Origin: Coffea arabica
Taxonomy: Eukaryota; Streptophyta; Magnoliopsida; Gentianales; Rubiaceae
DNA length: 64,000 nucleotides
Direction of reading: 5' to 3'
Assembly: GCF_036785885.1 (NCBI RefSeq)
Contig: NC_092323.1
Coordinates: 16,872,501-16,936,500 of the forward strand
Below, piece after piece: positions 35,425 to 46,350 of this stretch. A program made the translations under genes and the position numbers. How positions within the stretch are numbered: position 1 is the stretch's first letter; every line of letters starts with the position of its first letter. The notes under the pieces were generated by a model. It saw nothing but the letters and a program-made list of their open reading frames with translations. It was not told the DNA's origin and made no database searches.

Positions 35425-35624
35425 GAAGAACTCTATAAATAGATTCAACATCAGAAGAAGAAGGTATCGAGGAAAAAATGAGTGAAATCCTTTGGTGCAA
35501 ACCTCTCAACCCACTCTCAACTACTCTTAACTACTCTTGTACTCAAACTATTGTATAGCATTCTCCAAATAAAGTTTTAATAAGAAGATTCAAGGATTAT
35601 ACATTCATCAGCTTCCGTTTGCAA
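35425..35624 (+). promoter_or_regulatory. viral promoter/poly(A) segment, copy B
   Basis: TATAAAT at 35434 and AATAAA at 35568, 134 bp apart. In Caulimoviridae the poly(A) signal lies downstream of the start site, giving the pregenomic RNA a terminal repeat; this spacing fits. In this copy it is followed by the leader and primer site, so it is the native arrangement. Confidence 0.8.
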
Positions 35625-35635
35625 CTCAAAATTTT

Positions 35636-35641
35636 GTAAGT
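35636..35641 (+). promoter_or_regulatory. candidate viral leader splice donor
   Basis: A perfect plant donor GTAAGT in the leader, about 170 nt after the expected transcription start and 46 bp before the primer site. In the circular genome it could be joined to the acceptor ahead of 34117, as known for leader splicing in some plant pararetroviruses. Confidence 0.4.
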
Positions 35642-35686
35642 TCAATTATTTATGATCATTACAAGTTTTTATTGCCTGGGTAGAAG

Positions 35687-35698
35687 TGGTATCAGAGT
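35687..35698 (+). other. viral primer-binding site (tRNA-iMet)
   Basis: TGGTATCAGAGT matches the complement of plant initiator tRNA-Met over the first 11 bases. By convention this is position 1 of a plant pararetrovirus genome. Confidence 0.85.
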
Positions 35699-35934
35699 CA
35701 CACACACATAGCATGCATATTAAGACTTTAAATTACTGTTATCTTATTTGAATTACTCTCTATTTTGATTTGGCTAATTCATGCATTTATGTTTACATAT
35801 TTTATTAAATTTTTACTGAAATCATTGGTAAGACTTTGAAGCCTTGTGAGACCGTTGGTAAGTCCAGGGTAGGATGTTCCCGCCATAGTGCTCAGTTGTT
35901 CCTGATTAGGTAAAACTTTAAATAAATATTAAAC

Positions 35935-38580
35935 ATGGCTGCATTTTTTAGACAATTAAAAATAGGATCTAATTCAAAACAAGATAATATAGTACAAAGT
36001 CATGAATATCATATGCCTATAAATAATTCAGATTGGACAATCCCAGAAGAAAGAATAGAACATATTTATAGAATAGGCCCGTTAGATTTCAAAACAGCTT
36101 TATCAGTTAAAACACATGAAGAAACAATATCTATTCAAGAAGAATATCAATCAATTCCATTACTAAATCATAGTACAATTCAAAAATATTTAAGTAAAGA
36201 ATATCGATACATTCATATAGGTTTAATACAAATTGCAGTAAAACCTCTGTTCCATTTAGAAGTAGACGCTCCAATATATTTAGCATTAAGAGATACTAAA
36301 GTCAAAAGATATAAAACTTCTTTACTTTCTATGATTTAAACAAATGTATGTAATGGACCCATATATTTTAACTGTGTTCCAAACTTTTCAATAGATTTAA
36401 CAGACCCACACATTCTAAATTCAGTAATATTAGATATTCACCTACAAGGAAATGAATTTAAAAAACATACAAAGAATTTTGCAGTAATATATAGAATATA
36501 TTATAGACCCTTATCTTCTCATCTAAATCCTAAATTTATAATGACTCCAACTCTTAAAGAAGAAACAACTTTATTACAAGTAGATGCAGATAGACCTACA
36601 ACTTATACTCCGAAAAGATTAAAATGAAATGAAATAACTATACCTAGTGAATTTGAAATAAAAAATCCACAAATAGCAAGAAATATAGAACAAATAACTG
36701 CAGAAAATATTATAGAAAAACCAGATGGAAATACTTTAATAAGATTTTCAAGAATTTCCTCATTAAGAGAAAGACCTGATTCAACTTATTCTTGGTTACC
36801 AGCAAGACATTCTAATTATGAAGCAATTGAAATAAATTTTCCTTTAGAAAGCACTTCAACTTTTAAATATAAAACTCCTGTTCCAGAAGTTATAAATCAA
36901 AATCAATCAGAATACTCTCCAACCCATTCACAAATGAAAGGAGAAATAAATGTAATAAACAAACCATATAAAATAAATCATAAATATTTACAAGAAGATT
37001 TTGAAGATGAAAAAAATACTGAAAAAAGAATTTGGTTCTTTCAATTAGACCCTAAGTATAAAGAAAAATTAATTATAGAATGGAAAAATGAATTAGAAAA
37101 GCAAAAATTTGATTTTCCTTTCTTTACTTGGTTATCATTCTATACTTCAAAATTAGGAATAAATGATATATTTCATACACCTCAAATTAATGTTCAAACT
37201 AATTTATATAAAAAATGGAAATTAAAAGATGATCAAATAATAACATCTATACATCCTCCATTACAAGAAGTAAAAATAAATATAGGTCAAGGAGATATTA
37301 TAGTCTCACCTTTTAAAAAGGGTAGAGAAGCTGAATCAAGTACAAATAATACAATAAATTTAGAAGATATTAAAAAGATTTATCAACAAAATAATTATAC
37401 AAATCAAATTCTTCACACAATATCTCAACATATGGAAGTATTAAATACAAAAATAGATACACTAAAGAAACCAGAATCTAAATTCCCTAATGATATTTCA
37501 GCACCACATTTCCAGCCTAGAAGTTTGACAAGAGAAAAAGAACAAGAGTTAATCCAAAATATAAATAATCAAAAAATAAATACTACAGACAATATATTAA
37601 ATAGAATATCACAATCATTACAGAATTTATCTAAGCCTCAAACTCCTAAAATAAATACATTAGATCAAATAATAGAAGACAATTCATCTGAAGAGATAAA
37701 TAATTCATCTGAAGAATCAATAAATTCAGAAATTGAAGAAAATATAATTTTACCAATAGAAAAACAATTTGAAGAAACCAAAGATAATCAAATAAATAAA
37801 ATAAAAAGAAGAAGGATTTATAATAATAATAATAACAAAAATTGGAAAATGGTAAGTACAAAGAATTATTATCCAAAACCTAGCCCTCCAGATATTCAAT
37901 ATGAAGAAAGATCAAAATTTCGTACCACTAAATATGATGGAGACTCAATTTATGAATGGAATATAGATGGCAAAGCAGAATATGAAGTATTAAATAATTT
38001 ACAAGAAATGGGAATGGCTAGATTAGCTTATAAAATAAAAAACATTCAAGAAAGAAATATTGCAACATTATTAGTTTCAAGATTTACTGGACAATTAAAA
38101 AATTGGTGGGATAATGCTTTAACATTTCAAGATAAATTATCAATATTAGATCATACACAAGAAATTGAAGATGATCAAGGAAATATTCAAATACAATCAA
38201 ATGTTGCAGAATTTTAAATAGTAACAATAGTAATGTATTTCATAGGAAATCCAAAAGAAGAATTAAATTCTAATAAAATATTTTTAACAAATTTAAGATG
38301 TCCAACATTATCAGATTTTAGATGGTATAAAGATATGTTTTTAACCAATGTATTAAGAAGACCAGATTGCAATGCTTCATTCTGGAAAGAAAGATTCATA
38401 ACAGGATTATCAAGTTTATTTTCACAAAGAATAATGGATAGTTTACAAAAGGAAATGGGAACAGATGTAATTTCATTTGAAAATATTACTTTTGGACAAT
38501 TATTTGCTTTTGTGAAAAAAGAATGATTAATGTTATGCTCAGAATTAAAATTACAAATAAAATATGGTTCAAAAACAAAA
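35935..38580 (+). pseudogene. pararetroviral movement protein-coat protein frame, truncated
   Basis: A single frame from ATG at 35935 to the host junction at 38580. The first 230 codons resemble a 30K-superfamily movement protein (early IYRIG segment, a strand-rich core with RYIHIGLIQIAV, then a typical LDVDAP-like segment here reading EVDAPIYL). A Lys/Asn/Glu-rich middle (36934-37850) has predicted coiled-coil and poly-Asn stretches. The coat-protein start follows (near 37900), with NLRCPTLSDFRWYKD and FWKERFITGL motifs of Caulimoviridae capsids (38300-38410). In-frame stops occur at 36337 (TAA), 36625 (TGA), 38215 (TAA) and 38524 (TGA). The zinc-finger end of the coat protein is absent, cut by the integration junction. 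Confidence 0.85.
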
Positions 38581-39255
38581 TATAAACATCATATACAAGC
38601 CATTAAAATCTCAAAATTCTGCATAAAGAGGCACGATCATAACAGGGGGAGAATTGGAAATTTTTCATCCATGCACTCCTTGAAGTTTATACTAGCTATG
38701 CACCATTAATCTACCAATTTTAGCACTAAATCAACATTAAATCCATCATCAAATATCATATCAGCCATCAACCCAAGAATGGGAGTTCATAGAGCCCACA
38801 TTCAAAATTTTTCAACAATAACAAGCCACCCACATGAATATCTAAGCTCATAAGTGTAAATCAACTTCCATAGACTAAGAATTTGAGGATTGATCGTCAC
38901 TTACTTGTATTGGTGAACAAGACAGAATTTTTGGCCCCTCCTTGCTTCAAAATGAACCGTGAAAAGCTCTCCCTTTTTAGCTAGATGCAATCCCCAAGTG
39001 TTCAACTAGGTGTAGTTCAATTTTGGTTTGATTTGGTTGAAATTTGGTGCATGAATTTGGAGTAGAAAGTGATGGAGCAAGGCTGGTTATTCTTTCCCTT
39101 GCTGTTCGGTTGTGATGAGGTGAGAAATAGAGAGTGTTGGCTGATGGTAAGGCTTCCATGAGAAGTTTAGCAATTGTGGGTTTCAAATATACAAAAGTCA
39201 ACTATCCATTAGTGCGCGTACGCGCGCGTTTTGTGCTCGATTCCTTTCGAGTTTA
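38581..39255. repeat. right 675-bp copy of host LTR sequence flanking the viral insert
   Basis: Colinear partner of 31315-31989. It starts at TATAAACATC directly after the truncated coat-protein sequence and continues rightward into LTR B (TTTCACTAGTTCAC), while the left copy continues leftward, so the target was present once before the event. Confidence 0.9.
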
Positions 39256-40143
39256 TTTCACTAGTTCACTAAACCTTTAATGCACTCATAATCATGTTAA
39301 TATTATTTATTCTTAATTGTCCCAAAATAAGGGTTTAAAGTCCCTCAATTAAATTGCGCATGTAAAAACGCGTATCTCCAAATTAAGCGTGTTAAAGCGA
39401 AACTTCCAAGAAATTCTTATAACGATAGTACTAATAACTATCACTTAAGTATTTAAACATAGAATACCTATCTTAAGTCCATTATACGAGTCTCCAATTT
39501 TCCCAACTTATGGTATTTCCAAACCAGCTAAAATCCCAAATCCGTATTCACTATTTTCACTTAATGAGTTTCCAAAAATTAAATTTTTAAACGAGTCACT
39601 TTAAAAATATAACGATACTATAAATCCATATAATTAAGTCTAAAAAGGTTAGAAAATAATATTCAGGGCAATTGGCCAAATAAATAATTAAATGAGCTTG
39701 AATTAGGAGTTTAAAATAGATGAATTTTGTGAATCTTCACATGAGTCTTGTATTACTTCCTCAAATCTCCAATAAATTTGTATCAGCGCGTCTTTCGGAA
39801 AATTATCGACGCGCAAGCGGTATACACTTACTTAGAACTCATTCACCTTTAATTTCTCAATTAACTTTTCTTTATCTACTATTGATCATTCTTAATTCCC
39901 CAATATTAATACACTCCCGATCCAAATATAGCCTCGAAAACGTGTACTCATTGTTCCAAATGAAATGAAATTTCGAAAGGTGAATTTTCCAACAAAATGC
40001 TTTAAAATATAAAAGAGGCTTTGTTCCATATAAATGGATTTTTAAATGATCGAAATAAATAATTCGGAGAAAATGGGTAAATAAATATTTAAGTACACCT
40101 GTAATATTCGATAATAAGAAAATTTTCGGGTTCTCACAGAAAT

Positions 40144-40398
40144 ACCACAGAAGGTATCGATTAAACAATCGACCTTATATCTTCCTCTTGCAAATTCAAG
40201 AAAGTCCAAGTGATCAAAGTCCTTGAATTTTAAGGGGTTCTCCTCATCAAATAACTCTTTTGGGACTCTCACCTTCTCACGCATGAACGAGAACAGTCCA
40301 ATACCGTATTTTTCTTCAGTTCCTCTAATGACAACTTTATGCAGCGGAGCATAAACTCGTCCATTGGTCCATGCCCTACCAGCCAAAATTATTTCTTC
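40144..40398 (-). pseudogene. last-exon relic of an AOP-like 2-oxoglutarate-dependent dioxygenase
   Basis: About 85 codons on the minus strand. They match the C-terminal part of plant 2-ODDs of the AOP1 type: AWTNGRVYAPLHKV (the strand with the iron-binding His region and NGR), YGIGLFSF, a P-x-E-L-x-DEENPLKFK segment, FDHLDFLEFA and a final DTFCGIS. Members of this class oxidise small metabolites with Fe(II) and 2-oxoglutarate. The catalytic HxD and RxS region would lie upstream and partly here; no upstream exon was found up to the next gene, and the 5' edge is replaced by a MITE. Solo LTR B cuts the frame at its last codons. Confidence 0.75.
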
Positions 40399-40640
40399 CG
40401 TTTGGATTAGTTGTTTTTGGGGGTGTTTTTGCAAAATTTTGCTGTAGCAGAGTTTTTAGATTATATTTTGAAATATTTTCAGAAAATATTTTGGGATATT
40501 TATTAGTAGAAGAGTTTCTAAAATATATTTTGAAATATTTTTTAAAATTTTAAATTAATTTTTAGATTACCTTTTAGAGTACTTTTTAAAAATCGGAATT
40601 ATATTTGAAAAACTAGTTTTTGAAAAACACTCCCATTAGT
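40398..40640. mobile_element. GTTTGGAT-type MITE remnant
   Basis: Starts GTTTGGATTAGTTGTTTTTG at the edge of the dioxygenase relic and ends near GAAAAACACTCCC. The arms share the GGGxGTGTTTTT motif in inverse orientation. Related to 51468-51660 and the cluster at 21250-23190. No target duplication found. Confidence 0.4.
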
Positions 40641-41500
40641 CATTCAATCTTGATCGTTGCTTTATATAAAATTGAGAGATATAAAAAATTTTATATGACA
40701 GTGTATACATTAGCAGGTTTAGATACATGATATGACTAAGTTGTTTGAACCTAAATATGATATCTTTTTCTGTATCGTAAACATAATCACTTTTTTGTAT
40801 CCATTAACTTCATTAGTATCAAGGATGGCCTTGAAGTTTTTGTCTACACGAGGATGAAGTATTCAACGAGAGGCATGAAAGGAAAATACGCATCATAGCC
40901 AAAGCCAAGGAGATTAGAAATGGTGTACTTTGATTTTTGTTGAAAGTTGAAACAAGTCTTTTGAATGGTTGAACATTTCTAATTTAAGTTTTTGATCACC
41001 AGTGACTCACATACACTATATCGTTTATGTATAAAAAGGTCATATTTTATTTTTTTAATGATAAAAATGAATATAGATTGGTCCGATACTACTTTTTTAG
41101 AGGAAAAAATGAATACGATTTGAATCAGTTCTTATTTTTTTAGAAACAAAAATAAACATGGATTGACTAATTTGTTTAACTACAAATTTATATGATCATG
41201 TGTGAGTCACGTGATGAATATCAAGATAAAAAATGATCGAACATTTTTGAGACCAAAATTTTACCAATTTTATTTTATAAAAAATGTAAAGGTATCATTT
41301 AAATGGAAAATTCATTTGGTAGAATGTAAGGAAAATTTTGAACGATTTTTCCTAAATTGTGAAATGCAAATTTGGTAATAGATTGCGAGGACTTTTGGCA
41401 AATAGCATATGTAGCATGCAAAATATGATTAGAATTTAATATTATTATACTGTCGTGGATGCTAGTTATCCTATGAAGTGAAAAATGTTGGAGACCTTTT
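40641..41500. other. intergenic, with a relic of the foldback Mutator-like family
   Basis: AT-rich. At 41285-41355 the sequence GGTAGAATGTAAGGAAAATT and following bases resemble an arm of the element at 19778-21099. Nothing else recognised. Confidence 0.35.
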
Positions 41501-42769
41501 CCGGTCATTTTACCTATCCTACTATTAACGTACCAGCTGGCAGCTGACCTACTCCACCACCCACCACCTGGGACGGCGACTGACGGCCGACGGCTCTAGT
41601 AGCCCGCCGGCGATCTACGAGCAAACAAAATCACAAGCCCAGAAGATATTTCTTCTCATCTTGGGCAGTCACTTATCCGGGCGAGAGGTTTTATTTTCTT
41701 TCTTCATTTTTTCGGCCTTTTTTCATTTCCATTTTGTTTCTTGCTATTTTTTTCTATCATCTCCCTGATGCTGAAAAAGACTCAATTTTTCGTCTTGAGC
41801 AGAATTAGTTGATGTCTATATATATTTTTGCTTTCATATTTTCTGTGCTTCATCTTTTAGTCATAATTTCATTTTTTTTTGCCATGCTTTAGAAAATGAA
41901 TCCGAAGACATTTATAGAGAAAATATCTCCTTTTTTTTTGGGGGAGGGGGGGGGGGGAGTTCAATGGCTGTTGAAATTACAATTTTTGCATGTTAGAAAT
42001 CCTGAAAATTGTTTAAATATGCTGATTTTGGTGTCTTTTATTCTTCATATATGTTTCTATTTGTGCTTCGCCTTGCTTTTGTCTCAGCATTCATCTACTT
42101 GTGCTGTAAATTGGTACTTTAATTTGGTTGGATTATTAAATTAATGAGTGTTTTAAATCTTGAGAGCTTGAACAAGGTTTATAGCAATTATATACTTTGC
42201 AGGTTTGGTGCATCGTTGACTTGCAGACTTTTTGAGAGGTACTGTTTTTTTATCTTCTTCATTCACTGGCTGTTTTGTTAGAAGAGTTTTTTATACATGT
42301 ATTGCTGTAAAACTTTCTTGATAGACGGTGTGTGTGTAAGAAAGAGGTAATTTGGGAGCTTGTTTAGAAAGTTTTACGGATCAATTTTCCTAAAAGGGCA
42401 AAGCAAATGGAGCAAAAAAAAAATATATTTTTTTCATATTTATCTTTTGATTGTGCCATTTCTTTCTCTGTGAAAGTTCTTTCCTCACTTTAGATTTCTG
42501 CATTTATGGTACCATTTTTCCTGCTGCAACTTATTTTGTGTTTCTCAATATTGGTTTATCAATTGCTGGTTTTTGCTCCTCACATGTTTATTTTCTTTCT
42601 TTAATCCTCTACCATAGCTTCCTCGTTGCGTGTTATAGCTTCATAAAGAATCTGCTAAATTGACAAAAGAACTTCTTTCTATGAATCTTCATTCTCATAG
42701 TCTCCACAAACCACTATTACTTCGCAGTCTGCTTTCTCCGTGTATGAAACAATAAAGTCTGCGCTGCTG
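41501..42769 (+). promoter_or_regulatory. promoter and 5' leader of the 6-phosphogluconolactonase gene
   Basis: A GC-richer patch at 41530-41640 probably holds the promoter and first leader exon. A candidate leader exon (about 42204-42239) sits between TTTGCAG and GGTACTG splice-like sites, and CTTCGCAG at 42719-42726 can serve as the acceptor of the coding exon. Exact starts are not determinable. A T9-G-rich tract lies at 41930-41960. Confidence 0.45.
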
Positions 42770-45208
42770 ATGGCTTCTTGCTATCTTGTTCTTCCCCCTC
42801 CTGTGCGCACAATACCAAATTGTCTGACTTCATTCACGCGATCATTGCCTTCTGTTCAATTGGCTTGTCAACCTGTAGTATTTAAGCCCATTTCTTGCTC
42901 ACTCAGACCAAAAGAAGAAGTATCTGTGACTAATTTGAATTTTAAGAAGCAACTCTGTAGAGCAAAGGCATCTATGGCTGGGGTTTCAGATGAGAAAACT
43001 CAAGGCAAAGTGCAAGTTTTTGACTCAGAGGAGGATCTGGCATTGGCACTAGCGAAATATGTTGCCCATCTCTCAAATCAATTTGTGAGAGAGAGAGGTG
43101 CTTTTACAGTTGTTCTATCCGGCGGTTCTCTTATCAAGTCTCTCAGGTGTCAAAGATATATTCTTTCTAATGTCGTAAAGCTGTTTTCTTTCCCCTTACT
43201 AAAATGTCTATTTGGTGCTTGAATGGCAGGAAATTAGTGGATGCGCCTCATATTGATTCAGTGGATTGGGCAAGATGGCATATTTTCTGGGTTGATGAAA
43301 GAGTAGTTCCTAAGGATCACCCTGATAGCAATTATTTACTCGCTCATAATGGCTTCTTGTCCAAGGTAAGCTTGATTTGAATGGTCAGTGTATTAGAGTG
43401 ATCCTTGTAACTTTTGCTTGTGAAGACAAGTCATGTTTCATTACATGGTAACTGTCATTGATTGATGGATTTGTCATGTGAGCTGGATAAGTAAAACAAC
43501 TATCTTTTTCTTGGATAAAGGAAAGCATTGACTGATATGGTAATTTAGCATAATAGAATAACCAGAGACCAGCACTTCACCTTCAATTCTTGCCCTGTGC
43601 TGGTCGCATTATAGTAAAATATATGTTATGCTTTTAACAAGTATATGAAACAGTATTGTCTAAAGAACTAGCTAGTTACAGATGTCTAGTCTTTGTTTAT
43701 TTGCGACAATCAACATTGTTTTCATGGGCTTGGAATTGATTGGACCTTACAAGTTTTCTTGTATTTTAAAATGGCATGCCCACTTGGGAAGTCCAACCTG
43801 CAAAAATGTACCAAGTCATTTTCATTTCTAAACTGCCTACTTAGCATGAGCTGAGTTGCCAATGAAGTGCAGGGATAACTACTCCATCTCGATGTTGAAT
43901 TTGAATTGATTGTTCAATATCAGATGACTTGTTGCAGTTTGGTTTCCATTTTCACTAACTCTACTCCTCGGGTTAGGGGGTGGAAAGGGGTGAATGATTG
44001 AAGTTATACCTTTTGCAAGAGGAGCTGTCTTGTTTTTAGGCCCATTCTTGATAGAGACTTTTGCTACTCCAGAGCATGTGAAAAGTTTATGGTACCATTT
44101 ATCTCTGTTACTGTGAATTTAGCCAAAATCCTGTATCTACCCCTCTTCAGAAAGTTCATTAGTTGTGCATGTTGGTGCTCATTTGCAAGTTGAGACTGTG
44201 GGCTAACCTGCTTCTTATTACTTCACATGTCAAGCTATGTGGTCTTCACGGTTTTACTGCTTCAGTTAATTATCTCTTACTTTTGAGTATCTTTGGTTTT
44301 GCTTTAATTAGATAGCATACATAATTATATCCTCAGTAAGGAAATTCTCAAATTTTAAAATATCTAGTTTCAAGCAATAAGAGTAGTGGATGAAGTTTAT
44401 CATTTTTCTTTTGGTCAGGGAGATTCCTCAATTCAAATTATCTTCTAAGGTAAGAGGAGAGAATTATTTTGCAGTACAGTGTTAGCTTATTGGTAATCCA
44501 ACTGCAAAATTTAAACATAATATAGTTGTATGTCAGACAAGTGGTAATTCTTTGACAGTTCATTTCTTGTCGCTCATTCTTATGTCCTCCTCTTTCCCGA
44601 TTCTCTCAATGATACCTTCTATTCTAGTATGATTAGTGACCTTGATTCTTGTATCTTAGTTGTGGAGGAGACCATCCATCTTTAAATCCACATACAATCT
44701 GCTTGAAAATTTGTTGAACATAGTGAAATCCTTTTCTCAGGTACCAATTCCTGCTGGCAATGTATATGCCATTAATGATGCATTGTCTGCTGAGGGTGCT
44801 GCAGATGACTATGAGACCTGCCTCAAGCATTTGGTACACAATAAGATAATAGAATTATCTGGCACCACTGGATTTCCAAAGTTTGATCTTATGCTTTTGG
44901 GCATGGGCCCAGATGGACATGTAGCATCTCTTTTCCCGGGGCATCCACTTGTTCAAGAAAGCAAGAAATGGGTTGCCTACATCAAGGACTCACCAAAACC
45001 TCCCCCAGAGAGGATAACTTTCTCATTCCCAGTGATAAACTCTTCTGCACATGTTGCACTTGTTGTGGCAGGAGCTGGTAAAGCTGATGTAATCCGTAAG
45101 GCACTGGGCAGTAATGATCAGAAATCTGATCTGCTTCCAGTGCAAATGGTTTCCCCTGAAGGGAACTTGGCTTGGTTTTTGGACAAGGATGCTGCTTCAA
45201 AGCTGTAA
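42770..45208 (+). CDS. PGL3: 6-phosphogluconolactonase, plastid and peroxisome type, complete
   Basis: Exons 42770-43146, 43230-43365 and 44741-45208 (GT-AG junctions) total 981 nt, 326 residues, matching Arabidopsis PGL3 (about 325). It hydrolyses 6-phosphogluconolactone to 6-phosphogluconate, step two of the oxidative pentose phosphate pathway. Residues 1-68 are Ser/Arg-rich and look like a chloroplast transit peptide. The mature part shows the family motifs VVLSGGS, WVDERVVPKDHPDSNY and LLGMGPDGHVASLFPGHP. The C-terminus is Ala-Ala-Ser-Lys-Leu, a canonical PTS1 peroxisome signal as in Arabidopsis PGL3. Met69 starts the conserved part and could give a non-plastid form. The ATG at 42770 is chosen because the upstream in-frame GTG at 42740 is not a plausible start. 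A poly(A) signal AATAAA is at 45387. Confidence 0.93.
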
Positions 45209-45386
45209 TTCAGAGTTGCCTATGCCTGAGTTGTTTGATCAAGCGAGAAAATTCTTCAATAATCTTGCTCGCTACTTTGTAGATGTGCTGCAGAATTTGT
45301 AATCTTAGCATTGCTAATGGAGATATGTCTCTATTTACAGCCGGTAAGCGACTTTTGTCAGACTTAGTCATTGGAAGACACTGATA

Positions 45387-45392
45387 AATAAA
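45387..45392 (+). terminator. poly(A) signal of the lactonase gene
   Basis: AATAAA about 180 bp after the stop codon, at a suitable distance for the 3' end. Confidence 0.5.
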
Positions 45393-45789
45393 TGAAATCT
45401 GTAATTTTGTGTTGTATAGGTATCAAAGAAACCTGTTTGCAGTTAGTTTGTCTAATGCAAAGTCAAATGAATAATGGTTATTTATTTATACTGAGCAAAG
45501 AAAAAATGGCATGTGATCAAGTGATGTTTAAAAAAAAAAAAAACTTTTCGTCTACTAAGTTTTAATGTTCATTTACTTATTTTCCATAAAAGATGCAAGA
45601 ATTTCTAATCCTATAGGCAACTAGGCAGTAATAAGCTTCTCTCGGGGGAGATGGATTTGCAACGAAAGATAGGTTTAACAATTTGATTCATAAATGTAAT
45701 GTGGAACTCAAAGTTGGTACGTGTATATGAAAAAATTCCTAAGCTCTTGTCCATAGCTATACGGCATGGATCTTGATTAACTCAATCAC

Positions 45790-46350
45790 AAACACAAGTT
45801 GATTTAGTTGGTAAGGATCAGCGGACACTCGCGCTGCGAGGGCTGTTGGGGCGGGGGCATCCTCTCCCGTTAAAAAATAGGGCAAGGAATATAGCCCTAT
45901 CCCATCTCCCATTTGAAAAAAAATTAAATAAAAACACACACACACACACACATATATTATAATTTAATTAGTTATAAATTTATAATAATGACATTATTAG
46001 TTGTAAGTATTATATAATGTATATTAGTATATATAATATAATTAATATTATCAATTATACTAATAATTCTACATGTATACTAATAAAAATTATTAATTAG
46101 TTATGCTAAATTTATTAAAACATTTATACTAAATTTCTAATTACACTTAATGCAATACATTTATTAATACATTTACACTTAACACTTCTATTGGCCCACT
46201 CAGGGCAGGGGCAGGGGAAGTAGTGGACAGCAGGGAGGGGGAAATGATATGTTCGAATCTCGCTGTTGATATAAGAGTTATGTTAACGGGTGATTTGTAA
46301 GGTCCTTATAAGCTCCCTATGATTTTATAGGCATATTTTGATCTATAGTG
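45790..46350. repeat. repeat patch: possible SINE halves around an AT-rich insertion
   Basis: GATTTAGTTGGTAAGGATC (box A-like) at 45802 and ATGTTCGAATCTC (box B-like) at 46251 are about 440 bp apart. Between them are a GC-rich patch, a CA repeat (45935-45951), a highly AT-rich core and a second G-rich patch. AGCGGACA (about 45820) and AGTGGACA (about 46222) could be an 8-bp duplication of a hAT-like insert that split a SINE. This is tentative. Confidence 0.3.

Larger units (their letters stand above)
31990..38580 (+). mobile_element. endogenous pararetrovirus, defective, circularly permuted
   Basis: A 6.6 kb Caulimoviridae sequence integrated in solo LTR B. In order: a 200-bp promoter/poly(A) segment, reverse transcriptase-RNase H, a 117-residue ORF, a second longer ORF, a second promoter/poly(A) segment, a tRNA-Met primer site, movement protein, coiled and Asn-rich middle region, and the start of the coat protein. 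In a circular genome the order would be primer site-MP-CP-protease-RT-RNase H-downstream ORFs-promoter; the zinc-finger part of CP and the protease are missing. MP and CP share one frame, as in Petuvirus and Florendovirus; the extra ORF after RNase H points to a florendovirus-like virus, but the genus is a guess. Coding strand composition is strongly A-rich, unlike host exons. Eight in-frame stops break the ORFs, so it cannot encode complete proteins. Confidence 0.9.
28843..40138 (-). mobile_element. solo LTR B, interrupted by a pararetrovirus insertion
   Basis: The plus-strand copy starts TGTGACGCCACC and ends GGTTCTCACA, with a perfect 5-bp duplication GAAAT (28838-28842 and 40139-40143). 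It is the same family as solo LTR A but inverted. Subtracting the viral insert (6591 bp) and one copy of the 675-bp duplication leaves about 4.03 kb. As in A, no gag-pol, primer-binding site or second LTR is seen. The order of events is readable: LTR element into a dioxygenase gene, reduction to a solo LTR, then virus integration into the LTR, although the last two could be reversed. Confidence 0.75.

Noticed and set aside
31990..38580. A complete, potentially active virus copy
   Set aside because: Protease and the end of the coat protein are missing and eight in-frame stops break the frames, so it is a defective relic.
45935..45951. CA and TA microsatellites, poly-T and poly-G tracts
   Set aside because: Ordinary simple repeats in plant intergenic DNA; noted only as landmarks.
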